A DNA stretch of 64,000 bases from Branchipolynoe longqiensis (taxonomy: Eukaryota; Annelida; Polychaeta; Phyllodocida; Polynoidae). The notes under the pieces are model-generated. The model saw only the letters and a program-made list of their open reading frames with translations, searched no databases and had not been told where the DNA came from. Numbering within the stretch: position 1 is the first letter of the stretch; each line of letters opens with the position of its first letter. This document shows positions 41,845-53,176 of this stretch, one piece after another. The DNA lies in the NCBI GenBank assembly GCA_030323885.1, contig CM059190.1:89317865-89381864 (forward strand), given 5' to 3'. Position numbers and translations under genes: made by a program.

Positions 41845-42765
41845 ACTTATATATTTAATAAATAGTGTGTTTGAGAAATTTTCCGTAATAGTTCTGCCAC
41901 ATTTATTGTAAGAGAAATGTCATGTAGTAAGAGTCTGTAAATGTAATTTTGTATATAGTAAGCTGTCAGTACTTTTATTTGTTATTCAGATGTCGTGGTA
42001 TATTGTAAGCATACATAAAGAAATGTCAATACACCAGTCAAGTCCATATTGCTAAGCCTCAAGAAAGTGGGGATGCGATTACACTCTGTGCCATTATTAT
42101 TAATTAATATTAATTAGGTGACATATCCGGAATCAACCACCATGATTTAAATTATTGCCTTCCATCGCCATTATTCCCAACTGGCAATCGCGCCACAGGA
42201 TTTTTAATTAGAAATGACCAAACTCTGAATGAGAAAAAATATATATCCCCCTCCCAAAACGGCTTTTAGCATCATTATATGTGAAAATTGTCATAGCAAC
42301 AGACAACTAGTTACTTTCTTACTTATTATTTCTGTTTTCAATGACTGTGGTAAAGGTATCATGAATCTATTATATATTCACATTACTTCTGTTTTATATT
42401 GAGGCTTAGGATTTTAAGCAACGGGTGCTAGCATGAGGATATCAATTGTCTTGCCAAAATGGTTGTTTGAAAAAACCAATTCATGATTGCCAAATATTGG
42501 ATTTTAGAGCCGTTCAGGGCAGTGGAATATATTCCCACCAAGTGTATTTGAGACCCCAAACCCCATAATCACACAATAGCTGCTTAATATATATGTGGTT
42601 TATTATATGTGTAGCTTAATACAATACGAGTGGTGTGATCTAGCTATGATTCTTATATTACTTATACTTAAGTATAGTGTACGATGAGTTATCTCGCCTG
42701 GTACAGAGCAACACTTGCTAATACTACTCACTACACTTAACACAAACAATGCATCAATCTGTGAT
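41845..42765 (+). repeat. Dispersed repeat G, copy 2 (interrupted)
   Basis: TTTAATAAATAGTGTGTTTGAG at 41850, CAAAATGGTTGTTTGAAAAAAC at 42456, GGATTTTAGAGCCGTTC and CTGGTACAGAGCAACACTTGC at 42700 follow the order at 5.24-5.46 kb, with extra sequence between. Confidence 0.55.
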
Positions 42766-42769
42766 ACAG

Positions 42770-43870
42770 TTTTATATATCAGTCAGTGATTGGCAGCCAA
42801 TCAGCACCCTATTCGTCATGGCATCATCAGGACCAGATGATGGGGGCATCCCAGAGCGGGAACCAGTGGAAGCTGTGTACGGGACTGCCATTGCCTGCTG
42901 AATCACCCACAATTGGAAACCTGAACAATGTATCTTGTATATCTCAGAAGTCAAATTACACAAAAACAACAAACTTTGATTTGGTAAAATGACAGAAGGG
43001 GTACAGGTCAAAGATCATAGGAGTTTATTTAAGCGCAGAGTATTGCACGAGTCCAGCCCTATGAACAAAATTAAATATTAAGTGGTAGAGGTTCAGTGGT
43101 CAGATGAATGCCTGTCACTAGCTCAAAAAGAAATTAATAACAGGGTGAGCTATGGCCGACAGTGGAAATAAGGTGTGAACGCCCATTGACCAATCAGGTG
43201 GGCCGAAGAACTTGCGCACCCACCCAAAGAACAGTCCATGGCATACAAAGCAGAAGATGATGTCAATCCCATCAAAATCTGACATGAACATTGCGAGCAA
43301 TGGCAGTAAGTACTGTCAGGCCAAAACCGAAATAAGATAGTAATAAGAGTAGAACAAAATAAGATACATATATGCCAAGAAAATTCCCCAAAAATAACAT
43401 AGGCTACTAACAATACCAACCAATTATCTATCTGCTACTGAAATGCAGGCAATCAAATAACTTATCAGCACGTACTGTGTGGTAAGATAACACCAACACT
43501 ACAACTGGCCAGCATTGAAAACAAGCGAAAGTACCCAAGCTTATATGTTATGGACAGTATAAATACAGCCTCAATAACAAAAATATTTAAAAAAAAAAAA
43601 AAATGAGCAATTTGTTATTTATTAGGAGTTCCATTTCCATTATGGTTGACCTAAAGAGATGGACGCTGAATAATATTCAGGCACAAACACCCCTGTGTAC
43701 TTCTTGCTAGTGTCTCAGCTGCAAATAGATCAGAGATTATCATGATCTATTTGCACGTAGTACCCGGTTCGAACAACTGCACTAGCGGCGGGTACCATGT
43801 ACAAGAGAAGACACGTGGGAGGTTAGAGGCTGGCCAGCCTGGGGTGGGGCTGGGGGGAGGCTGGGTGGGG
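42770..43870. other. Unassigned sequence
   Basis: About 1.1 kb without a recognised repeat. A 15-base A run lies at about 43589-43603. Confidence 0.4.
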
Positions 43871-43938
43871 GGGGCGGTCTTGGATGTCCTCGGTCTTCCA
43901 TCCTGGTGTCATCAGCGTCCTCCAGCACTCTAAGGGAG
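43845..43938 (-). other. Possible terminal exon
   Basis: On the minus strand a pyrimidine stretch CCCTTGTCTCCCTTAGAG looks like a splice acceptor. Reading after it gives CWRTLMTPGWKTEDIQD, then a proline-rich stretch and a stop. This phase would join the candidate exon at 44212-44292. A different phase is also open. Homology is unknown and the case is weak. Confidence 0.25.
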
Positions 43939-44211
43939 ACAAGGGCACACAGTTATTTGACATCACATGACCAGTTAGAAACAGGACCAAACACTATCTA
44001 CACCTTGCTATTAAGCCAGGAAGGGTTGTCTGTGGTATTGTAATCCCAAAATTAAAACTACTGAATTTGTATCCATATTCTGACCATGACAGAACCGTAG
44101 CTTGGTTTAAGGTAGTACTATTAAATTATATATATACTGACCGCCAATTCTGACCCTGCTCAGCTTAAACTATTACCAGTTACAATTAGTTTGATTAAAC
44201 TTTGGGTGATA

Positions 44212-44292
44212 CTGCAGTCAGAGACTGATAGACGATATCCAGTATATACCGCACCTCGTTACTGCCCGTCTGTCGGTCAGCAGCATCGATCA
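44212..44292 (-). other. Candidate 81-nt exon
   Basis: On the minus strand CTTTATATTTCAG precedes a 27-codon stretch open in only one phase, with peptide VIDAADRQTGSNEVRYILD followed by IVYQSLTA, and GTATCA follows as a possible donor. The duplicated sequence at 46.66-46.74 kb has lost one base and gained a stop, so only this copy stays open. No family is recognised. Chance openness of 27 codons is roughly one in four, so this is a lead only. Confidence 0.3.
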
Positions 44293-44861
44293 CCTGAAAT
44301 ATAAAGCATAACTCATGACAAATCATGCCCATCTCATGAGAAGTGAAACACAAAAATTAGAAAGGACGCTCCACATCAATAGAGGGTGGATGGGTGGGTG
44401 GGTGGGTGTCAGTTGTGAATAGGAAACCCAAGTGAATTAACTGGATATATGACATAATACTGCATGGTTGTTGCCTTATTCTATACTCAGTTCCAACATT
44501 CCAAGCAGGTTACTTTAATTAATAAAGAGTGCCAGAAAAAAGGGATACATTTTGTTGTACACGCTACAAAATTGGAGCTTTATGTCCTCGAAACACCAAA
44601 GGCCAAGTGGACCCCAACCGCTCGCATCAAGTGCCCCTTAATCATTTGAACAAATTACAGGTGTCACAATGTAGAATTAGGCTAATGCTTTTTCCCTGGT
44701 GTGCCTACTGCATCCATTACTCAGCCAGTGCCCAATGTTGCCGCCAACATCCCACATTATCTCCCAAGTCACAAACCACCGCACCATGTAGCCAGGTCAC
44801 AGATGGAGAAAGAATACTGCTTTACCGAACATCCGATGGAAATACATGCAACAGTTGGACA

Positions 44862-45795
44862 ATTTGTGAGCATGTGTGTGAGCGAGTGTGTGAGTGAGTG
44901 AGAATGGGACTGAGTGAGAATGGGAGGGAGTGAGAATGGGAGTGTGAAAGTGAGTGTGAAAGTGAGTGTGATAGTGAGTGTGAAAGTGAGTGTGAAAAGT
45001 GAGTGTGAAAGTGAGTGTGAGTGAGTGTGAGTGAGTGTGAGTGAGTGTGAGTGAGTGAATGTGAGTGACTGAGTGACTGTGAGTGAATGTGAGTGAATGT
45101 GAGTGAATGTGAGTGAATGTGAGTGGAGGTGAGTGAATATGAGTGAATATGAGTGTGTGAGTGAGTGAATGAGTGAATGCGGTGAGTGAATGTGAGTGAA
45201 TGTTAGTGAATGTGAGTGCGTGAGTGTGTGAGTGAGTATGAGTGTGTGAATGTGAGTGTGAGTATGAGTGTGTGTGAATGTGAATGTGTGAGTGTGAATG
45301 TGTGAGTGAGTGAGAATGGGAGTGAGTGATAATGGGAGTGTGAAAGTGAGTGTGAAAGTGAGTGTGAAAGTGAGTGTGCAAGTGAGTGTGAAAAGTGAGG
45401 GTGAAAGTTAGTGTGAGTGAGTGTGAGTGGGTGTGAGTGAATGTGAGTGAATGGGAGCGAATGGGAGTGATTGTGTGACTGTGAGTGACTGTGACTGACT
45501 GTGAGTGAGTGGGTGAGTGATTGTGAGTGAATGTGGGTGAATGTGAGTGAATGTGAATGAGTGTGAGTGAATGTGAGTGTGAGTGAATGTGAATGAATGT
45601 GAGTGAATGTGAGTGAATGTGAGTGAATGTGAGTGAATGTGAGTGAATGTGAGTGAGTGTGAGTGAATGTGAGTGAATGTGAGTGAATGTGATTGAGTGA
45701 ATATGAGTATGTGAGTGAATGTGGTGAGTGAATATGAGTGAATGTTAGTGAATGTGAGTGAGTGAGTGAGTGTGTGAGTGAGCATGAGTGTACTA
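44862..45795 (+). repeat. GTGAGT/GTGAGTGAAT satellite
   Basis: About 930 bases of GTGAGTGA and GTGAATGTGAGT units with GTGTGAAAGTGA variants. The opposite strand yields His/Ser/Thr frames (HSHSLTFTHIHSHSL) that are repeat artefacts. Confidence 0.93.
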
Positions 45796-45796
45796 T

Positions 45797-46055
45797 GAAC
45801 TGATGGCGTCTTTATAGTCCTGCCCCACACCAAAGCCACGATATCCCCACTCAGGTTACATTATCCTGGTACCGAGCACACCAGCCTGTCAATCAAGTAC
45901 AATCGGTCTTCCTCATTCTACTGCACCTTCCCCTCTCCTAGTAATGGCACAAGTATCAATTGTGTAAGTCATTGATGCGACTCTGCTGGTATTCGAACCC
46001 ACGGTCATCAGGACGAGATGCAACCACTCCACCCAATCGGACCATTCTGCCCGAC
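45797..46055 (-). mobile_element. SINE A, body and head
   Basis: CTTTATAGTCCTGCCCCACAC, TACATTATCCTGGTACCGAGC, GTCATTGATGCGACTCTGC, GTATTCGAACCCACGG. It follows the GTGAGT array directly. Confidence 0.8.
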
Positions 46056-46194
46056 GGCAGTACCTGCAGTTTGCAGACATTCTGGATATGTGCTATCAAC
46101 TACGACAAACCTAGGAATTTATTTAACCAAGAATTAATTAACTCTCTCTTTACAAATCGGACTCGCTCATTTCAAAAGTAATGTTAGTACCATA

Positions 46195-46555
46195 TCAGTA
46201 AGGTCCCTGTTAATAAACTGTCTACTGTTAACCTACCTACTGCTAACCTGCCTACTGCTAACCTACCTACTGCTAACCTGCCTACTGCTACCCTACCTAC
46301 TGCTAACCTACCTACTGCTAACCTGCCTACTGCTAACCTACCTATTGTTAACCTGCCTACTGCTAACCTGCCTACTGCTAACCTACCTAATGCTAATCTT
46401 CCTACTGCTAACCTGCCTACTGCTAACCTACCTACTGCTAACCTACCTACTGCTAACCTCCATACTGCTAACCTATCTACTGCTAACCTGCCTACTGCTA
46501 ATCTGCCTACTGCTAACCTGCCTACTGCTAACCTACCTACTGCTAACCTGCGCGC
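46195..46555 (+). repeat. 15-bp minisatellite
   Basis: About 23 units of CTACTGCTAACCTRC with few variants. The frame repeats Leu-Leu-Leu-Thr and is an artefact. Confidence 0.95.
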
Positions 46556-46609
46556 ACACTGACCTAAATACCCATGCTGACGTCATATGAAATAGATCTA
46601 TATAGATCA

Positions 46610-47595
46610 GTTTAACGTATTACCCATTACAATTTGCTTTTTATTAAACCAAGTGAGTTATACCGCAGTAAAAGACTGATAGTCGATATCCAGTATATAC
46701 CACACCTTGTTATCGCCTATATTCCATCAGCAACATCGATCACCTGAAACAAAGCATAGCTCATGACAAATCATGCCCATCTAAGGAGAAACGAAGACAG
46801 AATAAGAAAGGATGTGCCAATCAATAGACGATGTGTGTGTGTGGGGGGGGGGGGCAGGTATTAAGTAAATTACCTAGGAAGATAAAGTAATGCTGCACAT
46901 TGAGACAATGTGGTCGTTGTCATTCAATACACAGTGCCGAGGTTTCTTTAATACTGCCTCGCAGCAAGAAAAAGGGGTTTAATCTTTGTTGTACACGCTA
47001 ACAAATGATTGCAGCTTTATGTCTTGCAACATCTGATGGTCCGAGATGTTTCTAAGTAATACCAAGCAGCCTCACCCCTCGCACCAAGTCCCCCATAATC
47101 ACTCAAACAAATTACAGGTGTCACAGCCAGTGCCCAATGTCGCCACCATCGTCCCACGCTGTCTCCCAAGTCACAAACCGCCTCACCATGTAGCCAGGTC
47201 ACCAGTGGAGAAAAAATACTGCATTACCGAACAGCGGATGGAAATACATGCCACAGTTGGACAGTGTGTGAGTGTGTGTGCGAGAGTGAGCCTGTGAGAG
47301 TGAGCATGTGAGAGTGAGCATGTGAGAGTGTGAGCATGTATGTGAGTGAATGAGCGTGTGAGAGAGTGAGGGTGTGTGTGACTGAGCGGTGAGTGAGTGT
47401 GACTGAGTGTGAGTGAGTGTGAGTGAGTGAGAGTTGTTTGTTTGTTGTTGTTTTACGTCCTAGCAACATTTAAGGTCATATCAGGACGGGGTGAGTGAGA
47501 GTGAGGGTGAGTGAGTGAGGGTGAGTGAGTGAGTGTGACTGAGTGAGTGTGAGTGTGACTGACTGATCGAGTGTGATTGAGTGTGAGTGTACGAA
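46610..47595 (+). repeat. Direct duplication, unit 2
   Basis: Shares the ordered blocks of 44.16-44.88 kb at roughly 75-85% by eye, ending in its own GTGAGT array (47265-47595). The exon-like stretch at 46665-46740 has a one-base loss and a TAG stop. Confidence 0.82.
47432..47490 (-). mobile_element. SINE A tail inside GTGAGT array
   Basis: TTTGTTTGTTGTTGTTTTACG, CCTAGCAACATTTAAGGTC, ATATCAGGACGGG are bounded on both sides by GTGAGTGAGAG, so a truncated SINE lies inside the satellite. Confidence 0.88.
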
Positions 47596-47599
47596 TCAA

Positions 47600-48610
47600 C
47601 TATAAATAAGTTGTGGAGGTCCTTGTTGCAGGAATCAATATGTGTTTATATTGGTGTGCAGTGGAGAATACTAGACGCTCTTGATTTGACTATTCAAGTT
47701 TATGAATCTATGTCTTTTCATCAATTCTTCACTCCAAAGATAGTGGGCTACCATTTGGACCACATATATATATATAGCACATTAGATTGACAATTCATGT
47801 GGTTATTTCAATAACAGGGCCCTTTAAGACCTTTCCTATAGGGTTGTTTTATCGTTGTGGGAGGTAACTGCCCTGAACTATGTTGGGTGTTTGTTTTATG
47901 GTGGTTTAATTACCCTGTCCATAATGAGTAAGTCGCATCACGCCTTGTTTTTATCGCTGAACAGCAATAGTCTCAATTTGGTAGTTGCCTTGTCATCATA
48001 GCTATTAGTAATTATCTTAGTTTTTTGGTGCGACATTTGCGACATGTTGGTATATATGCCTGCCCATGCGCTAGTATTTTATTTTATTTTGTTTATTGAG
48101 GCTGTGTTTATACTGTCCATAGAATATAAGCTTGAGTACCCGGGCTTGTTTTCAATGCTAGCCAGCTGTAGTGGTGGAGATATCTTATCACACAGTAGCA
48201 GCTGATAAGGTGTTTGATTGCCTGCATTACAATAGCAGGTAAGTGGTTGCTTAGTATGGTTAGTAGTCTATGTTAGTTTATTTTTTATTTTCTTGGTATA
48301 TATATTATGTGTGTATACTCTTATTACTAGACTAGCCTACTCATATTTACATATCATAGGCTTGCACATGGTTGTTAGGTGTATTATCTGGTTAATGTTG
48401 TCATGGTTACCTTCCATTGGCCGTCCCGCTGGTGGTGTGTGGGTGTGGGAGGGTGTGACTTTGTACTACATATGCACTAGGATCGGAGCCCAGTCCGAAA
48501 ATCTAATTGAGAAGCTGCCACTGATGGTTATTCTCTCCGTCAACTGCCATTGCTGCCAGGCTTCTCGCACCACCACCCGCCATGAGTTAGCCCGCTTCCT
48601 TTTGGAAGAT
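47600..48610. other. Unassigned sequence
   Basis: A 120-codon plus frame (48293-48655) runs into the G-rich array and has no recognised homology. Nothing else supported. Confidence 0.4.
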
Positions 48611-48614
48611 CACC

Positions 48615-49640
48615 GATGGGTGGGGGACGTGTGGATGTGGGAGGGAGGTGTGTGATGGGGGGGAGGTGTGTGATGGGGGACGGGGGGGTTGGAGGGAGGG
48701 GAGGTGGAGTGGTGGTGTGTTGGTGTGGGAGGGGAGGTGTGATGGGGAGGAGGTGGGGTGGTGGTGTGTGGGTGTGGAAGAGTGAGGTGGGGTTGGGGAG
48801 AGGTGGGGTGGGGTGTGTGTGTGGGTGGGGAGGGGAGGTGGGGGTGGGTGGTGTGGGTGTGGGAGGGGAGGTGCAGTGGTGGTGTGTGGGTGTGGGAAGG
48901 GGGAGGTGTGATGGGGAGGAGGTGGGGTGGTGTGTGTGGGTGTGGGAGGGGGAGGGGAGGTGGGGGTGGTGGTGTGTGGGGGGTGGAGGGGAGGGGAGGG
49001 GGGTGGTGGGTGTGGGGTGGGAGGGAGGTGTGATGGGGAGGAGGTGGGGTGGTGGTGTGGGTGTGTGAGGGGACGGGAGGTGGGGGTGGTGTGTGTGGGT
49101 GTGGGAGGGAGTGAGTGGTGGTGTGTGGGTTGGGTGTGGGAGGGGAGGTGTGATGGAGGAGGTGGGGATGGTGGTGTTGGGTGTGGGAGGGGAGGTGGAG
49201 TGGTGGTGTGTGGTGTGGGAAGGGGAGGTGTGATGGGAGGAAGTGGGGTGGTGGGTGTGTGTGGGAGGGGTAGAGGGAGGTGGGGTGGTGGGTTGTGGTG
49301 TGGGAGGGGAGGTGGAGTGGTGGTGTGTGGGTGTGGGAGGGTGGAAGGTTGGAAGAAGGGGAGGTGTGATGGGGGAGAAGGTAGGGTGATGGTGTTTGGG
49401 AGGGAGGGTTGGGTGGTGGTGTGTGCGTGGGAGGTAGGAGGAGGGGGAGGTCTGATGGGGGATGGGGTGGGGTGATGATATGTGGGTGTGGGAGGGGGGA
49501 GCAGGTGGGGTGGTGAGGTGTGATGCGGTAGGAGGTGGGTGGGTGTGGGAGGGGGGAGAGGGGGGGTGATGGGGGATAGGGTGGGGTGGTGGTGTGTGGG
49601 TGTGGGAGGGAGGAGAAGGGAAGGGGTTAGGGCGGTGCCG
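48615..49640 (+). repeat. G-rich GGTGTGTGGGTGTGGGAGG minisatellite
   Basis: About 1 kb of units such as GGGAGGTGTGATGGGGAGG, AGGTGGGGTGGTGGTGTGTG and GGTGTGGGAGGGG, with unit length roughly 50-60 bases. A 374-codon proline/threonine/histidine frame on the opposite strand is an artefact. Confidence 0.93.
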
Positions 49641-49644
49641 GAGG

Positions 49645-50355
49645 AAAGCCACCAACACCTCCATTCGGAAGATGGATCAGGACGTCAGTGGAAGGGTGAG
49701 GGAGTCTGGAGGGGGGTGGGGGAGGGAAGGGGGCTGATCGGGGGGAGGGTGTGTTCAGGCCGCGAGGTCTCTTCCCTTCCCCGCTCTCCCCACTGATCAC
49801 TCAGATGGCAGTTTCACTAAGCAGTTTGTCATCAATATTTGTTCTTGTGCTAAACCAGCAAATTAATAAATTCAGACCTAAATATATAGACACATATACA
49901 GAGAGAAACACAACACGAAAGAAGCCGCTATAAACAAAAGACGGTTTGCCATCACCAACCAACCTGCCCCCTGACGGCAGTGACAGGAATGTGTGTTGTG
50001 TATTGGACCTTTGGAAATAACGTGTTGAATAATACCCGAAGACACATAATACAGCACGTTCACGATAGGAAAATATAATTGAAATACCAAATTCAATAGT
50101 GAATATTTTGAATAGCAAGCAATTCCATTCAATATGGGTTTAATAAATTAATGCATTACTGTGCAATATTTCTTTTTTGTAAATTTAACCCGTGCATGCA
50201 TAAGCCCCATAGCCAATGTTAATTTTGGGTCTTGTGGGTCGTTAAAGAAACAAAATAAATGTATGATTTCCATCTACGCATTTTAGACTCGTATTTAGAC
50301 CTAAAGAAGTTTGGATTCGAACCTAAATTAGCAGTTAAATTGACGGTTGGCTTTT
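49645..50355. other. Unassigned sequence
   Basis: The first 45 bases (to a GTGAGG donor-like site near 49696) are open in more than one phase. The rest is AT-rich with no recognised repeat. Confidence 0.4.
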
Positions 50356-50361
50356 CTTATT

Positions 50362-50575
50362 GCTCGGCATTATTAGGATAGGACAAGGATTGGTTAGCTC
50401 AGTGTCAGGATAATGTGACTGAGTGGGATATCGGGTCATGGCGCCGGCGGCCTGGTTTCCCAGTGGGACAGCACTATAGAGTCGCCATGAGTGCGCACTG
50501 TCACAAGTCGGTACCCGTCCTGATATGACCTTAGATGTTGCTAGAACGTAAAGTAACAACAAACAAACTTATTTG
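50362..50575 (+). mobile_element. SINE A, 3' two-thirds
   Basis: GCTCGGCATTATTAGGATAGG, AATGTGACTGAGTGGGATATC, GTGCGCACTGTCACAAGTCGG and GATGTTGCTAGAACGTAAAG with an AACAACAAAC tail. Well conserved, so relatively young. Confidence 0.9.
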
Positions 50576-50839
50576 ATCGATGTTTTCTTTATTTGTGATG
50601 GTTCATGGAAAGAAAAGCGAATGTGTAGCGGGGCACCATCAGTCAGTTATGCAAGCCTCTGAAGCAAGTTCTTGTCAACAAAATGATCAGTCTCTGGATT
50701 TAGATCTAGATATTGTTAATCTGGATCTTTAGATCTAGATATGTCTAGAATTATTGGATTCTACCATAATCAGCCTTCATGGTGAACCTTAAATCTGCAT
50801 AGTCTGATGAAGGCATAACCTTTTCTAAACCAATACACT

Positions 50840-51212
50840 CAGCTCTATTTGAACCTCGATATCTAACTTAGATACTGGTACATTTTTGTTGTTGATCAAA
50901 ATTCATCAAAATATACTTTTTTTTTCAGCGCCGAGGCACTGGTCTTTATTCAATAGGCACTTGTTGCGGCACCAATACTAATACTGAAACAATTGAATAG
51001 AACCTGTTCATTTTTGTACCCGTGATGTCAGAGTTTTGATTGGTTTCTTAAAATTAATTGTAAATGTTTCCGCTTGAAACATCTGTCTAAAATAAAGACA
51101 GGTATCCATCAGACTATTCACTTTCAAGAAGTGATGGCTGAATCAGTGAGACTGGCGGCTGCCTTCCAGTGCACGATATCATGGGTTTGAACCTGGACCG
51201 AGTCAAACCAAT
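50840..51212 (+). repeat. D-old plus SINE A head, copy 1 of a local duplication
   Basis: Repeat D-old (TATCTAACTTAGATACTGGT, AGAACCTGTTCATTTTTG, GTTTCCGCTTGAAAC) is followed by a SINE A head (GTGATGGCTGAATC, GGACCGAGTCAAACCAAT). From 50904 the sequence closely matches 52194-52545. Confidence 0.82.
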
Positions 51213-52145
51213 TGTAAAAACATACGGATTTTTGGTTCAGAATTATATATTGGCAGAGAGCATTATTATTCTCGGGCGACGGAGTGGGGACCAAGGTTAT
51301 ATAATAGAAAAGCAATGGCTGCCTACTCGCTGTGTGACATATTAGTCTATGTGAAATATATGTTAATACATAGTACCCGAGATTATGCCGAGATGTTCCT
51401 ATACAAGAGACAGTTAATGTTTGGTGAGATGTTCCCTCTATGCACCAGTAAGGGTGCAAGCGGAGCAGAAGGACATTTTGCTTGCCCATCGGCCCCACAG
51501 GGCCGATGGGCAAGCACTCCCAGCCACTCTGCATACATTATGGCCACCACCTGCAGCTGGGGTTGAGTGACGGCTGCCCATATTAGGGCATCATACCCAG
51601 GCTGTAGAGGGTGCCTGATTGGCTGGATGTGGGAGGCGCAGTCATCTTCACCCTTTTGCCCACCTGACCACACAAGCCTCATTCTGATATTGATTATTCT
51701 AGAGACTCTGATCTATATTATGCTACAGGCACTACTGGGCACTTCTAGATGGACTCTTGAAGTGACAACACTCTATTCCTGACTCTTGAGTGAGACACAC
51801 TCTTCTCTTGAGCAGGAACCCAGACACTCTGTCTGAGGCTCCACCTTTCATAAACAAACTGAGCTGTGTGTAACAACCATGGGACTCCGGTGCAATGAGC
51901 TGTAGGCACTGATTCATATGCATACTAAAGAGAGTAATGAGGCTCTGTGTGGACAGAAGGTAAGGAGTCAGGGTGATAGGTCGCTAGTAGGTGAACAGGA
52001 GTTGATCCCATTAAAGCACAACTTCTTCAATGTCAATCTTGAGCGACTTCTCTTCCCATTCTTGCTTAGAGTTTGTTGGAGAGGGGCATAAGGTGTGAAC
52101 TGACAGACAGTTGTCAGAACGCACCTGGGGAGAGTAAGTGGTATA
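51213..52145 (+). repeat. LTR-like repeat E, plus copy 2
   Basis: Starts TGTAAAAACATACGGATTTT directly after GAGTCAAACCAAT of a SINE A head. It has CCACCTGCAGCTGGGGTTG, GAGCAGGAACCCAGACACTC, GTGTGGACAGAAGGTAAGG, ATTAAAGCACAACTTC and CGCACCTGGGGAGAG. A perfect 16-bp hairpin (51480-51495 and 51500-51515) is private to this copy. No coding frame. Confidence 0.65.
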
Positions 52146-52193
52146 TCTGGGGCTCAGACGGCCGGGAATTCCAGTTATATATTACAAGTGTAT

Positions 52194-52545
52194 TCATCAG
52201 AATATACTTTTTTTTCAGCGCCGAGGCACTGGTTTTTATTCACTTTGCACTTGTTGCAGCACCAATAGGAATACTGAAACAATTTAATAGAACCTGTTCA
52301 TTTTTATACCCATGGTGTTTGAGTTTTGATGGGTTTCTTAAAATTAATTGTAAATGTTTCCGCTTGAAATATATCTATGGTTAGCCATTTAAAATATACT
52401 TTACCTTAATCTAAAATAAAGACAGGTATCCATCAGACTATGCATTAGAAAGAACCATCCGAAGTGATGGCTGAATCGGTCAGAGCGCTGGCTGCCTTCC
52501 CCTGCAGGACATCATGGGTTTGAACCTGGACCGAGTCAAACCAAT
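52194..52545 (+). repeat. D-old plus SINE A head, copy 2 of a local duplication
   Basis: Matches 50904-51212 and ends at the same base, GAGTCAAACCAAT, where another TGTAAAA element begins. Confidence 0.82.
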
Positions 52546-53051
52546 TGTAAAATATTCCGATAATGATGCACTGGTGGGGAATGCAAATGTTCTATGTGTG
52601 AAACAGGTATATTGGGCCAGGTGCATAAATGTTTATGTAGTTGCTGGTGGTGCTTGATTCATGGGGAATTAGTCATTGTATGTTAGTCAGATAGTGTGAA
52701 AGGGGCACTTGGAGCTCTACCCACTACCCTCTCCCCCCCCCCCCCCCTCTGCTAGTCATGGATCACCACACACTCAGCTCAGGGCAGTTGGTGGTGGTGG
52801 GCAGATCACTGTAACCATGGGGACCGTAAATGCTTGATTCTCATTGGTAGAACTGTAGATGCTTGATTCTCATTGGGAGAATGTGGTCAGGTGATATACC
52901 ATACTGGATCCATGTACCATATAAATAATAAACCTGAGGGCTTGGCTCTCTCTCTTCTTTCACTCTTTATACTCTTCCTTTCTCTTTTTGCCTGTATTGA
53001 TTTCACCATAGCCTGCCTACATGAACACAGATTCCAGCCGTGGACTTTACA
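52546..53051 (+). mobile_element. Probable solo LTR inside SINE A
   Basis: The 506-base insert begins TGTAAA and ends TTTACA, splits a SINE A (head 52465-52545, rest from 53052), and is flanked by CAAT/CGAT, consistent with a 4-base duplication with one change. A TATA-like CATATAAATAATAAACC at about 52918 is followed by a CT-rich start-like region. These are LTR features. No internal retroviral-type gene is present. Confidence 0.68.
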
Positions 53052-53176
53052 CGATGACTTAACAAATTGATACTGGTCGCCACCTACCCGGATGCTCGGC
53101 ATTTATATGATTGAGCACAGACTGGTTTGCTTAATATCAGGATAACGTGACTGAGTGAGATATCATAAGGTCATCG
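53052..53176 (+). mobile_element. SINE A, remainder after the LTR
   Basis: GATGACTTAACAAATTGATAC, AGACTGGTTTGCTTAATATC, ACGTGACTGAGTGAGATATC. It ends at another TGTAAAATATTCCGA (53177), which continues into ~220 unassigned bases. Confidence 0.72.

Larger units (their letters stand above)
44162..46560 (+). repeat. Direct duplication, unit 1
   Basis: Several blocks recur in order at 46.61-47.6 kb: CAGAGACTGATAGACGATATCC, AGCATCGATCACCTGAAA, ACAAATTACAGGTGTCACA, CAGTGCCCAATGTTGCCGCC, CATGTAGCCAGGTCAC and GATGGAAATACATGC, followed by a GTGAGT array. Unit 1 is longer because of its 930-base array, a SINE A and a 15-mer array. Confidence 0.85.

Noticed and set aside
44797..45839. His/Ser/Thr frames on the minus strand
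   Set aside because: Translation of the GTGAGT satellite.
44862..47595. CRISPR-like array
   Set aside because: Repeats are contiguous satellites without unique spacers, and the genome is eukaryotic.
48540..49664. 374-codon proline/threonine/histidine frame on the minus strand
   Set aside because: It is produced by the G-rich minisatellite on the other strand.
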